A stretch of 64,000 bases of DNA, from assembly GCA_001931905.2 (NCBI GenBank), contig MSJI02000938.1, positions 1 to 64,000 on the forward strand, in the 5' to 3' direction. Shown here piece by piece: positions 43,658 to 54,584 of the stretch. The notes under the pieces are model-generated. The model searched no databases, had not been told where the DNA came from, and saw nothing but the letters and a program-made list of their open reading frames with translations. Position numbers and translations under genes: made by a program. Numbering within the stretch: position 1 is the stretch's first letter; every line of letters begins with the position of its first letter. Source of the stretch: Cladosporium sp. IMV 00045. Lineage: Eukaryota > Ascomycota > Dothideomycetes > Cladosporiales > Cladosporiaceae.

Positions 43658-45605
43658 ATGGCCTTTCGCGTGCTGTCTCTCGCTTCTCTGGCGGTCGCCG
43701 TGACGGCAGACGAGGTTGCGTGGTCGGGGTTTGACAGGTGGTCGTTCAACTCTTATAGTGAACTTGGAACAAAGCAGTCGCAACACCTGCCATGGTTTAT
43801 GAAGAACAATGTGAGTGAAACCGCCTGGCTGGGGATATTGCTCATGTACTGACACCTCCCAGCCTCTACCAGCCGGTAAACCCTGGGGTACAAGGAACAA
43901 GGACACCAATTACTACACCGACTTCCCAAGGACTGGCGTGACCCGCGACTTTGACTGGACGGTCACGAAACAAACATGTGCACCAGATGGCGTGAACACC
44001 ACCTGTGCTTTGGTCAATGGACAGTACCCGGGGCCCGCCATCGAGGCAAACTGGGGTGACACTATCAGAGTAAAGCTCACCAACAACATCGAAGACGAAA
44101 GCACTGGCATCCACTGGCACGGCAACTTGCAGAAGGGCAGCCAACCCAATGATGGTGTGCCAGGCGTGTCCATCTGCCCAATCGCACCTGGCGAGACTTT
44201 CACCTACTCGTTCCCTGCCGAGCTTTACGGTTCATCATACTGGCACAGCCACTACAGCTCCCAGTTCGCCAGCGGTCTCTCGGGCCCGATGATCATCTAC
44301 GGTCCCAACGCCAGCACCTACGACATCGACTTGGGCCCTGCCCATTTGACCGACTGGTACCATGAATACTACGAGGACTTGCTCACCGACCTGATCAAGC
44401 CTGTGTCTGAGGGTGCTCAGTACCCTTACTCAAAGAACATTCTGATCAACGGCAAGAACCCTTTCGACTGCGACAACGCTAACGGAAGAGACTGCGAATC
44501 CGCCCCGATTTCCAGGTTCAATTTTACCAGCAGCAAGACGCACCGTCTGCGTTTGATCAACACCTCGGCGGAAGCTCTTCTCAAAATTTCCATCGACGGC
44601 CACACCATGAAGGTCATGGCGAACGACTTCGTCGAAATCGAGCCCTACGAGACCAACGTCGTGACGCTTGGAGTTGGCCAGCGCACCGACGTCCTGATCG
44701 ACGGAAAATACTCGAGCACCCAGGGAGCATACTGGATGCGCGTGGTGGCGCCCGAAGGTTGCGCTGCGAACAACGGCCAACGCGTTGGGAAGGCGGCGAT
44801 TTACTACGAAGACGCCGATGACAGCCAGCTTCCGTTTTCGGAGCCCTGGGACGGCTACGACAATGCCAACTGCTTCAACGATCCGCTCGAGAAGACCGTG
44901 CCCGTCATGTCCCTCGACCCTGGCAACCCTGGCAAGTCCGTCGATGTCAACATGGAGGGTCACTCTAATGGCACTTACGGCAAGTGGTGGATGAACAACG
45001 TTTCTGCGGTTGTCGATTACAACGACCCTATTCTGCTCCGCGCGAAGATGGGCTACACTGATTTCCCGAGAGAGAGGAACGTGTATCAGTACAACAGCGA
45101 AGTGAGCTCTGTTCGATTTGTTATCAAGAACAACAACGGAAACGCTCATCCGGTAAGTGCACCCCATGACGCGTAACTTCGAACGTCAGAGCTAACAAGA
45201 TTGATAGATGCATCTCCACGGGCACAATATCTTCGTCCTGGCCGAGGGAGAAGGCGACTGGGACGGCAATATCGTCAATTCGAAGAACCCTCAGCGACGA
45301 GACGTGCAGATGGTCAGGCCGAATGGTCATTTGGTCATCCAGTGGTTCCAAGACAACCCCGGCGCCTGGGTAAGTGACTACCGCGCGACCACTAATGCAC
45401 CATTGCATTTGCTAACGGAGCACGACAGCCATTCCACTGCCACATCGCATGGCATCTGAGCCTGGGAATGATCATCGAAGTCCTGGAATCGCCCGAACTC
45501 ATCCACAAGGAAGTCGATGTGCCCAGCACTGTCAGCCAGACTTGCAGGGACTGGTGGGCGTTCAACAAGCACAGTCCTATTGAGATGCTTGACTCTGGAC
45601 TCTAG
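43658..45605 (+). CDS. Secreted laccase (multicopper oxidase)
   Basis: Four exons (43658-43810, 43863-45152, 45208-45369, 45429-45605) encode 593 residues. A signal peptide (MAFRVLSLASLAVAVTA) leads to three cupredoxin domains with all copper motifs: IHWHGN, YWHSHYSSQ, HPMHLHGH (split by intron 2 between HP and MHLHGH) and HCHIAWHLSLGM. The last ten residues end in DSGL, the conserved C-terminal plug of ascomycete laccases. Several N-glycosylation sequons are present. It oxidises phenols at the type 1 copper with four-electron reduction of oxygen at the trinuclear cluster; possible roles are lignin/phenolic attack or melanin. The residue at the axial type 1 position is Met, where most ascomycete laccases have Leu. 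Introns are short (52, 55 and 59 bases) with canonical GTGAGT/GTAAGT donors. Confidence 0.95.
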
Positions 45606-46136
45606 AAGCGCACATTAGCTTTCAGCAATCTTCGAAGAGGTGCGGTGCAAATATGCGGTTGCAGATCCGGGTAAACCCCAAACGCCACCTGAAGGCTTGC
45701 GGCTAAAGCCCCAACTCCGACTCCAACCTTGGAAAGGGTTAGTGCTTGGCCTTATCCTTTTTGGGCTGCGAGATATATGTAAATGCAGGATCCAAGGCGA
45801 TGGCGTTCGGATGGAAGAACGCGAAGCTTCGTCTTGCTGTGCTGGAGGTATGAGGTGCCAGCCTTAGCCGGCGAAGCCCACTTCTTCGAGGTGGAGAAGA
45901 GGGGAACGGCTCAATGGTATGCTTGACTACTCCGAAAGTCGACGCGGTAATTGAGCTCATAGTATGGGCTGCGAGGGGAATTGGTGGTCGAGGTCGAATA
46001 TCAGGCTGAAGGGGCCATTGCTCGGTAAAGAAGCAATGCCTTCATTTCGTAATTTCAACTAGTATAAGTTAGCACTTCAATAAAGATTTTCGTGAAGTTC
46101 ACGAAGAGTAGTTTATTGATCCGTTTTCAGATCTCT
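45606..46136. other. Intergenic region
   Basis: Laccase trailer and GH93 promoter, with an AT-rich final 100 bases. No gene seen. Confidence 0.5.
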
Positions 46137-47357
46137 ATGAAAATGCTCGTCTCCTACATCGTCGCCACGCTTCTTGTCCAGGTCTCGATAGCCACCCCTC
46201 ATGGCAACAGACCGAGGCCGTGGGGTTACTTCACCAACAATACCATCTACCAAACAACCGGCGCCGAAAGTATCACCTACCCTCGCTACACAGAGTTGAG
46301 AGATGGCACCATCATCGCCACCTCATCGCTCTCTGGCCACGACCCAAACTACTTCCCAGTGTTTGAGAGCAAAGACGGAGGCGCTAGCTGGAAGTACATC
46401 TCGAACCTCACCGACCAAGTCAATCGCTGGGGATTCAGTGCCCAGCCCGCCTTGACCGAGTTGACGAAACCTCTTGGTGGCTTCCCGGCTGGCACCATTC
46501 TTGGCTCAGGGAATAGCTGGAGCAACAATGGCACTCGTATCGATCTGTATGCCAGCACGGACAGAGCAAGGAGTTGGCGCTTCGTCAGCCATATCGCTGA
46601 AGGTGGCCGACCAAATACCACGAATGGAGCAGATCCCATCTGGGAGCCGTATCTTTTGTAAGTGCAGCATACTAACTTCAAACGTCATTGAAGCGTAAAG
46701 AAAACTGACACATCATCCAGGCAGTATGAAGGCCAACTAGTCGCCTACTATTCAGACCAGCGTGATCCGAAGCATGGCCAGAAACTTGCTCACCAGACCT
46801 CTCGTGACCTGCGTCATTGGGGTCCAGTCGTGAATGATGTCGCTTACGACCTTTACGAGGCACGACCTGGCATGACCGTCATCGACTATATCAAGCCGCT
46901 CAAGAAATGGATTCTGGTGCATGAGCTACCCATTGGCAACTCATCTTCGTATGGCGTCAATTATCCAGTATACTACGTGATGGCAGACAGTCCTCTCGAC
47001 TTCCGCCTCAGCGAAGGCCGTCCCATCGTCATCAACGGCGTCGCTCCGAATGCCTCGCCTTACGTCGTCTGGAGTCCAGTTGGAGGACCTCTGGGCACGA
47101 TAGTCGTATCAGACGCCGACAAGCGCTCCGTCTTCACAAACAGACATGGAGGAGACCCGGACAGATGGAAGGAGCACGCCACCCCAGCAGGAGCAGTCTA
47201 CAGCCGTGCCATCCAGATTTTCAAGAAACGACCGGATCACCTGATGATTTACGGCGGTGAAACGTTTGACGGCAGGGCGCTTGGCTTGCACACACCGTTC
47301 TCCGCGACGGTGGTGGATTTGAAAAAGGTCCTGCGCGCGGACGCAGAGGAGTGGTGA
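46137..47357 (+). CDS. GH93 exo-arabinanase (secreted)
   Basis: Two exons (46137-46657, 46721-47357; intron GTAAGT...CCAG, 63 bases) encode 385 residues. The ATG at 46137 gives a signal peptide (MKMLVSYIVATLLVQVSIATP); the longer upstream frame begins only with GTG. The mature enzyme matches family GH93: ITYPRYTELRDGTIIATSSLSG, FPVFESKDGGASWKYISNL (Asp-box), PALTELTKPLGGFPAGTIL, IDLYASTDRARSWRFVSHIAEG (second Asp-box) and ADPIWEPYLL. GH93 enzymes release arabinobiose from the non-reducing end of alpha-1,5-arabinan with a six-bladed beta-propeller. With the GH43 enzyme 2.5 kb downstream it suggests use of plant pectin side chains. Confidence 0.9.
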
Positions 47358-47917
47358 AAAAGGCGCCGCGACGGAAGGGGAAAGGGTTGGACCATAGACT
47401 GCCTCCTATAGTTTGGTAGCAGTCCAGCGCAGATGATGTGGCATGAATGCAAATACGTGTGGTTGACAAGGAATCTAGCCTGCCGCGCGGGCCTCTTCCT
47501 TCTCGGCGTTGCGTGGCGACCCCGCCGTGGCAGTTGCGACTTCAAAGTTGCTAGAGCGCAAAAGGCAGGACGAGAACGTCCCTTGAAACTCACTTAAGCG
47601 ATGGTATTTTTGATGCCTGATGATGCCGAGTCGCGTAGGAGTCTGGGGAAAGGAAGGAATCGGGCAAGGCAGGCATTGGCCTTACGGTGATGTGGGAATA
47701 CTAGCGACCATCACGGTGGGTATAATCGACTTTTGGTGCGGGCAGCAAGCATCATCACCACCGTCACCCGAGGCGCCGCGGCTTGGCAAGCATCGCGAAA
47801 TCGCCCGACCATTCCGGTGGTGGAAAAGGGCCATAGACTACAAATACAATCACTTGAGACACTACCGCGAGCGAGACGGGCGGTCACGGCCGCAAGACAG
47901 GACAGAGCAGTTTCGCC
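47358..47917. other. Intergenic region
   Basis: About 560 bases, promoter of the ZIP gene. No gene or obvious zinc-response element recognised by eye. Confidence 0.45.
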
Positions 47918-49175
47918 ATGTTTCGCAGACAGGACGACGGCGGAGCCTGCCACAGCGGCCGCAACTACAACGAGTCCGAATACAACCTCGGGCTGCACGT
48001 GGCGTCTCTCTTCGTCGTGCTGGCCGTATCATCTCTCGCTTGTGCATTCCCTCTGCTGGTTCTCAGATTCCCTCGCCTGCGTATCCCTGCCCGCGTGTTG
48101 TTCGTTGTGCGCCACTTTGGTGAGCCCGTCCTTTCTGTCTGTAGGATTCTGACCCCATTACTGACACAGATTTCAGGTACCGGTGTCTTGATAGCCACGG
48201 CGTTCGTGCATCTGCTCCCTACAGCGTTCATTTCCTTGGGAGATCCTTGTTTATCTAGCTTCTGGACCGATGACTACCCTGCTATGCCTGGAGCCATCGC
48301 GCTCCTGGGCATCTTCGCCATTGCCGGAATTGAGATGACCTTCAGTCCCGAAAAGCGATGCTGTGCAGCTCCGATGACATCCAGCCCAATCGTGAGGGAT
48401 TCTGGCCTCGTCCACGACCACCAGTCCGTTGACGATGAAGAGCGTATGGGAAATGTCGCTTGCCAACGCGGCGCCAACTTTTCGACTGCACAGCGCCAGC
48501 AGGAGCATGAGCAGTCCTCGGATGAAGAGTTCAATCCTGACGAGAAGATCAGGCTCACCGCAGAGCAAGAGCACGAAAAGGCTTTCATGCAATGTGTCCT
48601 TCTCGAGATGGGAATCCTGTTCCACAGCGTGTTCATTGGCATGAATTTAAGCGTTTCAGCCGGCAAGGAGTTTGTGATCTTGTGGATTGCAATCGTATTT
48701 CACCGTAAGTCTTCTCGTGTTGGAATGTCAGCTTTGACAGACGACTGATTGTTTTGCAGAGACGTTCGAGGGTCTGGCCTTGGGCGCACGAATCTCCGCA
48801 CTGAAGTGGCCTCCGAAAGCCATCAAGCCCTGGGTGATGTGTCTGGCCTATGGATGCACGTAAGTATCCTCAACAAAGCCTTAGAATCGCCAAACATCGC
48901 TAATGCCCCGATCCAGAACCCCTGTTGGCCAGGCCATAGGTCTTGGACTTCATGCCTCTTACAGTCCAGATTCCGAGCCAGGTCTACTGTTGGTTGGTAT
49001 CATGAACGCTATATCTGCAGGTTTGCTGATCTACGCTTCATTGACCGAACTCTTGGTGGAAGATTTCCTGAGCGACAGAAGTTGGAGGATGCTGCGTGGT
49101 CTGCGTCGTGTAGGAGCCTGCGCTTGGGTCGTCCTCGGAGCTATTGCAATGAGCCTGGTAGGCGCGTGGGCATGA
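47918..49175 (+). CDS. ZIP-family metal (zinc/iron) transporter
   Basis: Four exons (47918-48119, 48177-48704, 48760-48859, 48917-49175) encode 362 residues. Eight membrane segments can be placed: near residues 25-48, 67-90, 104-122, 205-225, 235-257, 268-290, 303-325 and 343-361. The metal path shows the ZIP motifs HSVFIGM in helix 4 and HQTFEGLALG in helix 5 (the Gln arises at the splice of exons 2 and 3). FGTGVLIATAFVHLLPTAF is the typical second helix. The loop between helices 3 and 4 is long and acidic, with histidines (HDHQSVDDEERMG), a likely regulatory metal-binding loop. It would carry zinc or iron into the cytosol; plasma-membrane location is inferred by similarity to Zrt1/Zrt2. Confidence 0.9.
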
Positions 49176-49886
49176 TAAATGACACATAGAATCATTGCCC
49201 ACTTCTCATGCCGGTCGTGTTTCTTGCCGGTGATCAGCGTTTTACTACACTGCAACACTAAATCGAGTTGCTTGACTGGTCCCCTTGATCCTCTTGATCC
49301 GACTTTCATTGGAACTACTGTCGTACGTCAGTCTCTCATGGAGCGCCTTGCAATAAATGAACTGCATGCATGTGAGAATCGACCGAATCGGAAATGTTAG
49401 GGAATTCCGATCAGCGCCTACCTCGTAAACCGTAATCTCAAGTGCCAAGGCGCGATGAACATTTAATCGCTTCGATCAGGACCATTGATATTCTTCGCCT
49501 AGCCGGAGGTTTGTCAAGGAAGTCGAGCGAGGTTCCTCGGTTTGGCCTAAAGGCATTTCTTTTCCTCATGCGGGGAAAGCAAATCCACAACTCCACTTCC
49601 CGGCCATTGCAATACATGAACTTTCCTAGACCACTTCATTGCTTTCTTCCACCTATAGCTACGTCCTTGCATATGCATGATCGACGTCCTCACATTTTAC
49701 CCGGCTTGAGTGGATCGGCACTCCTACAGGATGGCTTTAAGCGAACTTCAACATTGTCTGGGATGCAGGCATCATGACAACATGTTGTTGGAGACAATGG
49801 AGTCTGTCCAGGCTCTAAGTGACTATATATGAAGATGGCTTCGTCTGCCTTCACTCTTCTAATCAGACGCCATCAAGTCTGCAATC
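49176..49886. other. Intergenic region
   Basis: About 710 bases between same-strand genes, the promoter of the GH43 gene. No gene seen. Confidence 0.5.
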
Positions 49887-51464
49887 ATGAGGTTCACACT
49901 TCTCGCCATGGCGACTGCCATTGGCAGCCTCGCCCTGGCCAGCCCAACTCCTTCCACATACGCCTCCTCGAACGAAACATACACCAATCCAGTACTATGG
50001 GAAGACCTGGCCGACATCGACATCTTCCGCGTTGGAGATGAGTACTACTACTCGGCATCAACCATGGCCTTCTCCCCCGGCGCGCCAATCCTCAAATCCG
50101 GCGACCTCGTCAACTGGGAATACATCGGACACTCAGTCCCACGTCTCGACTTCAACGACCCAGAAGCCTACAGCCTAGAAAACGGCAAACAAGCCTACGT
50201 GCGCGGGATCTGGGCGAGCAGCATGCGCTACCGCGAAAGCGATGACACCTGGTACTGGATCGGATGCATCGACTTCAACAAGACGTACATCTACACGGCC
50301 GCCTCACCGACCGACGAGTGGAGCCTGGCCTCCACCATCGACACGTGCTACTACGACTGCGGCTTGCTGTTCGACGACAACGACGACATCTACGTCGCCT
50401 ACGGCAACACCAACCTCAGCGTGGCGCGGCTCAACAACGACCTCACAGAACGCGACGTCACGCCCGTCTTCAACGCCACCTTCTACCTCGAAGGCGCGCG
50501 CATGTACCAGATTAATGGCACGTACTACATCCTCCTGACACAGCCCGCGGACTGGGAATGGATTCTGAAATCCTCCGACGGGCCCTTCGGTCCTTACGAG
50601 CTCGAAATCTTCGCCAACCGCACCACTCCCCCATCCCCCGAAGGCGGCTATCCGCACCAAGGAGGTATCGTCGACACTCCCTCCGGCGACTGGTACTACC
50701 TCGGTTTCATGGACGCCTACCCAGGCGGACGCGTCCCAACCCTCTCCCCTTTCACATGGAACGCCACGGGATGGCCCAAACTGCCATCAAACGACAGCTT
50801 CGCCATCCCAAACCCTTACCCCTCCACCCCCGTCCCCGTCGAACCGTACAGCAAACAAGACACCTTCGCCGGCCCCGCCCTCAGCCCGCAGTGGGAATGG
50901 AACCACAACCCCGACGAATCAGCCTACTCTTTCGCAGAAGAAGGTGGTCTAATCCTCAACACAGCAAGCGTAACGACAGACCTCTTCCACGCCAAAAACA
51001 CCCTCACGCACCGCATCCGCGGCCCCCGCAGCATCGGCACAGTCCGCCTCGACATCTCCTCCATGGCACCCGGCGACCGCGCTGGCCTCGCGCTTTTCCG
51101 CGACAACATGGCCTACCTGTCCATCTCGTCGAACAAAACCCTCGAGCTCTACACGAACGCCTCGCTCGGCGCGGGGTGGGAGACGATCAGCGAAGGCAGC
51201 GTCTCAGCCCGCGCCTCCCTGCCCGGGAACGCGAGCGAGGTGTGGTTGCGCCTGGACGCGGACGTGGCGCCTGCGGGCACGCATTTGGGGCTTTTCAGCT
51301 GGAGTCACGATGGGGTGGAGTTCGAGGGGCTGGGGGAGGGGTATGTGATGAACACTACGTATTTCTTCTTCATTGGGTATAGGTTTGGGATTTTCAATTT
51401 TGCCACGGAGGAGGTAGGGGGTAGTGTGGTGGTGAGGGAGTGGGAGACTGAGACGGTGATGTAG
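49887..51464 (+). CDS. GH43 glycoside hydrolase (secreted arabinofuranosidase/xylosidase type)
   Basis: A single exon of 525 residues. A signal peptide (MRFTLLAMATAIGSLALA) precedes a five-bladed beta-propeller: NPVLWEDLADIDIFRVGDEYYYSAST carries the base aspartate, YYDCGLLFDDNDDIYVAYG the pKa-modulating aspartate region, and YLEGARMYQINGTYYILL the acid glutamate. A C-terminal beta-sandwich (about 320-525, FAGPALSPQWEWNHNPDES, DRAGLALFRD, LGLFSWSHDGVEFEGLG) is typical of longer GH43 enzymes. Many N-glycosylation sequons fit secretion. The exact specificity (arabinoxylan, arabinan or xylo-oligosaccharide) cannot be read from sequence alone. Codon usage shifts from C-ending to G/T-ending over the last 250 bases. 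Confidence 0.9.
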   Translation: MRFTLLAMATAIGSLALASPTPSTYASSNETYTNPVLWEDLADIDIFRVGDEYYYSASTMAFSPGAPILKSGDLVNWEYIGHSVPRLDFNDPEAYSLENGKQAYVRGIWASSMRYRESDDTWYWIGCIDFNKTYIYTAASPTDEWSLASTIDTCYYDCGLLFDDNDDIYVAYGNTNLSVARLNNDLTERDVTPVFNATFYLEGARMYQINGTYYILLTQPADWEWILKSSDGPFGPYELEIFANRTTPPSPEGGYPHQGGIVDTPSGDWYYLGFMDAYPGGRVPTLSPFTWNATGWPKLPSNDSFAIPNPYPSTPVPVEPYSKQDTFAGPALSPQWEWNHNPDESAYSFAEEGGLILNTASVTTDLFHAKNTLTHRIRGPRSIGTVRLDISSMAPGDRAGLALFRDNMAYLSISSNKTLELYTNASLGAGWETISEGSVSARASLPGNASEVWLRLDADVAPAGTHLGLFSWSHDGVEFEGLGEGYVMNTTYFFFIGYRFGIFNFATEEVGGSVVVREWETETVM

Positions 51465-52161
51465 ATTGGCGATGGAGTGGTAAGAAAGGGGGATTGGCGG
51501 CGGAATGAAGAACAGGAGAGACTCTGTGGAGCGGAATCATTAGCGGGGCCGTAGTACAGGAGTAAGATGACGAGGAAATGAAGAAAGATGTATGAAGAAG
51601 CAGCAGCAAATCTCGACCACAACACTGCACTCCATACCACTACCATTTCTCATTCTCCCAGCCTTCTAAAGGAGAGCCTGGCTCCTCAGACATCATTTCC
51701 CTGTCACTTCTCTTCTCTTCTCTTTCCCCGCCTGATTTCCCACGCCCACCTAAATCTGGTAACCAGGAGGCGATTCCCCCTACATAGAGCTAATCAGACA
51801 ACCAATGGACATGAAATGGATGACAGAAAGGGGAGAAGGGGCAAGGGGGTAAGGGAAAGCCATTAATAGGGAAAGTCTACATCAATACTATACGAAAATG
51901 CCCTCCGAAACAGTGCATGAGATTCTCCGAGGTCTATTGAAAGCCAATAGATACTAATAATGGAAATAAAATGTCGACAAGAACGAAGGAAGCATGTCGA
52001 AAATTGCAATGAGAAGTCTGGCAGACGATCTTTTGATCAAAATTCTTCTTTGTATTTCGTAAAAGGCGAAGAGTTTTTCTTTTCGGAAAAGAAGAAAATA
52101 GATTCAAAGGCTGTCGTACCATACGTTATACTTACACTCCCGTCTCTCAGATCTAACCCCA
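51465..52161. other. Convergent 3' flanks, no gene
   Basis: About 700 bases between GH43 (+) and the luciferase-domain gene (-); AT-rich in the second half. No gene seen. Confidence 0.5.
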
Positions 52162-52970
52162 TCAACTCACCCCCTCCAAAAACCTCGCCCCAGCCTCAAT
52201 AATCTTCATAACAACACAAACCTCACCATACTCCCTAGGAGCATACACCAGCACCAGCGTGCCCGGCAACCCTCTCCCCGCAAGCGGATGAACCTCGCCC
52301 CAACCGCTCGTGACGACCTGTTCGAAATCAGCCGGGTGAAGCACAACATGCACACTCCCCTCGTTCTCGTCATTCGATGCGGCACAAGCTCCGCGACCAA
52401 AAGTGCGAAGTTCAATACCAGAATCGCAGCGGCGCGGACTGCTAGACTTCAGTACGTTAGTTGCGCTTTGCTCAGGATCAAGCTGCAGTTCTGCGAAGAG
52501 TGCGAGTCGGTCGGTGAAGTACATTTGCACGTCTTCGGGGCTGAGTTGGTTGATTTGTCGGTGCGGGGAGGAGGGGGAGATGTAGGGTGTTGGGCCTAGT
52601 CGGATGAGTAGTGGTTGGAGGTGGCCAGCACTTTTGCTGTTGTCGTAAAGGCTTGCAAGCCAGGGTATCGATGCTAGACGGACGAAATTCGATATCGAAG
52701 GCGGCAGGCTTCCAGGTCCGAGGGCCGTGAAGGCACGGTATGCTTCGTACACGCGGACCGAAGCAAGGATCGCTAAGGCGGTGACTGCAGTCGTAAGCAC
52801 CGTCAGTAAGGGTATTGCGAAGGCCGTGTGCGCTGTGATACTTACCAAGGCGAGAAGAAGCCCTTCCAGACTCAAGAGTGAGTTCTTGAAGCAGTGTAGC
52901 TGAATGAGAAAGAGCCTCATGCAAAACCTGGCAAAAGAGGTGAGCGGTGCAACCAGACCAGACTTACCAT
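52162..52970 (-). CDS. Luciferase-domain (PF17648-like) membrane-anchored protein
   Basis: The preferred model has three minus-strand exons: the ATG alone (52970-52968), 52927-52846 and 52784-52162, with introns GTAAGT...CCAG (40 bases) and GTAAGT...TGCAG (61 bases). It gives 235 residues. The N-terminus EALSHSATLLQEL and hydrophobic LVTALAILASVRVY lead to the family mark YRAFTALGPGSLPPS. PHRQINQ, EGSVHVVLHPADFEQVVTSGWGEVHPLAG and LVLVYAPREYGEV are the conserved luciferase-domain core of many fungal proteins. The biochemical role of the family is unknown; the name does not imply light production. An unspliced 310-residue frame from 53094 also exists but reads through both introns with a less plausible N-terminus. 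Confidence 0.7.
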
Positions 52971-54584
52971 CTTCGTCCCAGTAAGGTAAAGAGCTCTTCC
53001 CGAACCCATACTGGCGGATTTGAACGTCACACAATGGGGAGAGTCTGTGTTCGAGGTCTGGTCGAAAGAAATCAAAAGGCAACGAGATTGCCAATGCAGT
53101 GCTCAGAAAAGTCGGTCGTACATCCTGAGGCCTAGGTGAACATAGATTGAGAATATTTCAGCCCGATTGGTGAAAGAAGCTGGTACTACAAGGCCTTTGT
53201 GATCGGCTGGCGTCCCGGTCTGTCCGGCAACCATAAGATTGAGTGTGTTCTTTATTAAGTTGATGTCTTTCTTACATCGGCTAGAAGGGCCACCAGGAGT
53301 CGCTAGGAGGTACCAGAGGATTTCACAAACCAGAAGCAGTGGTCAACAGGTCTGAAGTCTGTTGGTACAATGTAAGAAAGCTAACGGTGGGATGACAGAT
53401 AACAGAGAAAAAATAACGACAGACATGGAAATGAGAAGAAGTTCGATAAAGTGATTTTGGTTTTTCTAAGATATTTAATCATATGCAGCGACCAACAAGC
53501 AAAAGCTCGAGAAGTTTTATCAGATACCGTCGTAGGCAATTGTAGCATCAATGAAGAGCCGCAAATGCACCAAGTGAATGGCACACCGCAAACCCAAGTT
53601 CAGTGCTTGACTCTATATGCTGGTGTCATCACCAAAACTTCTCGGCTGCTGTTGTAAGTGCGCTGCACGTTAATGAGATCTGGCTGCTTCGACACAGCAT
53701 AGGCGCAGGTGTACTGCCCGACAGACCCGAAATGAAAAGGGAACTTCTCGCCTCAAGAATAAGCCCCATCGAGTAACCAGTCTCATGCCCGAGGACAGGA
53801 GACAGGCAACCGCATGTCTATTGACCGCGACGAACGGCCTTCACACATACCTTGAGTCCAACTTGCCCTCCAAATCGACTCCTTTCCTCCTCATGCTTGA
53901 TCCACCACCCGACAGCAAGACCCACAAACCCAAAAGTGCAGACTCATATCCTCGTCTCCCCTTTCGAGGCAGCCCAAAGGACCAGACCCTTGAGCAGCGA
54001 ATCCGAGCCGGGAAGCTTCCAAGCAAGAGTGCGAACGGCCAGGAGGGACCGGAGCGGGATGGAGGCAGCGCAAAGAGTGAGCCGCAAAAGTGCTTCTGTG
54101 GCGGCGCCTTTCGGCGTAATCCTTACATGGTAAGGGTGTCCGGGGACTTTCTCCCAAAGCTGTTTGTGGTGACGAGCACGAAGCTGTCTGTCTGTAAGCT
54201 TTGATTGCGATTTGTTGAGCGAGAAGTTGCAGAAGAGAAGGTGGTCTTCATGAAAAACCGAACTTTTTGAAGGGAGAGACTCGGCCGGCAGTGGCCGCAG
54301 GCCTTGGCATGTCCGCTTTGGGTGAGCTTTGGGCGGCGGTCGCGAGAGAAGGCAGGCGCGTTTTGCGGGAGCCAATCCGCGGCTTAGCAGTGAAGGCATT
54401 CACTTCACTTCACAGGCAGCAAAGTCGCATACTGCAGTGAAATACTGCCCCTTCGTCACGAGCTTGCACTCGCATTCACAAGCAAATCGCAGATAGTTGT
54501 CGCGACAATTTAACCTGCTTTTCAAACCAAGGTCAGCACACCCACACCCACACCCAATCCACCTCGCGACGACATACCGCAAAC
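52971..54584. other. Intergenic region between divergent genes
   Basis: About 1.6 kb. A 139-codon plus frame at 53785-54204 has no recognisable domain and conflicts with minus-strand frames of similar size; I do not call it. The last 200 bases form the RAE1 promoter. Confidence 0.5.

Noticed and set aside
52162..53094. Unspliced 310-residue version of the luciferase-domain protein
   Set aside because: It reads through two canonical GTAAGT...CAG introns and gives an N-terminus unlike the family. The spliced model restores both.
53785..54204. 139-codon plus-strand frame
   Set aside because: No recognisable domain, competing frames of similar length on the other strand, and no promoter-like context.
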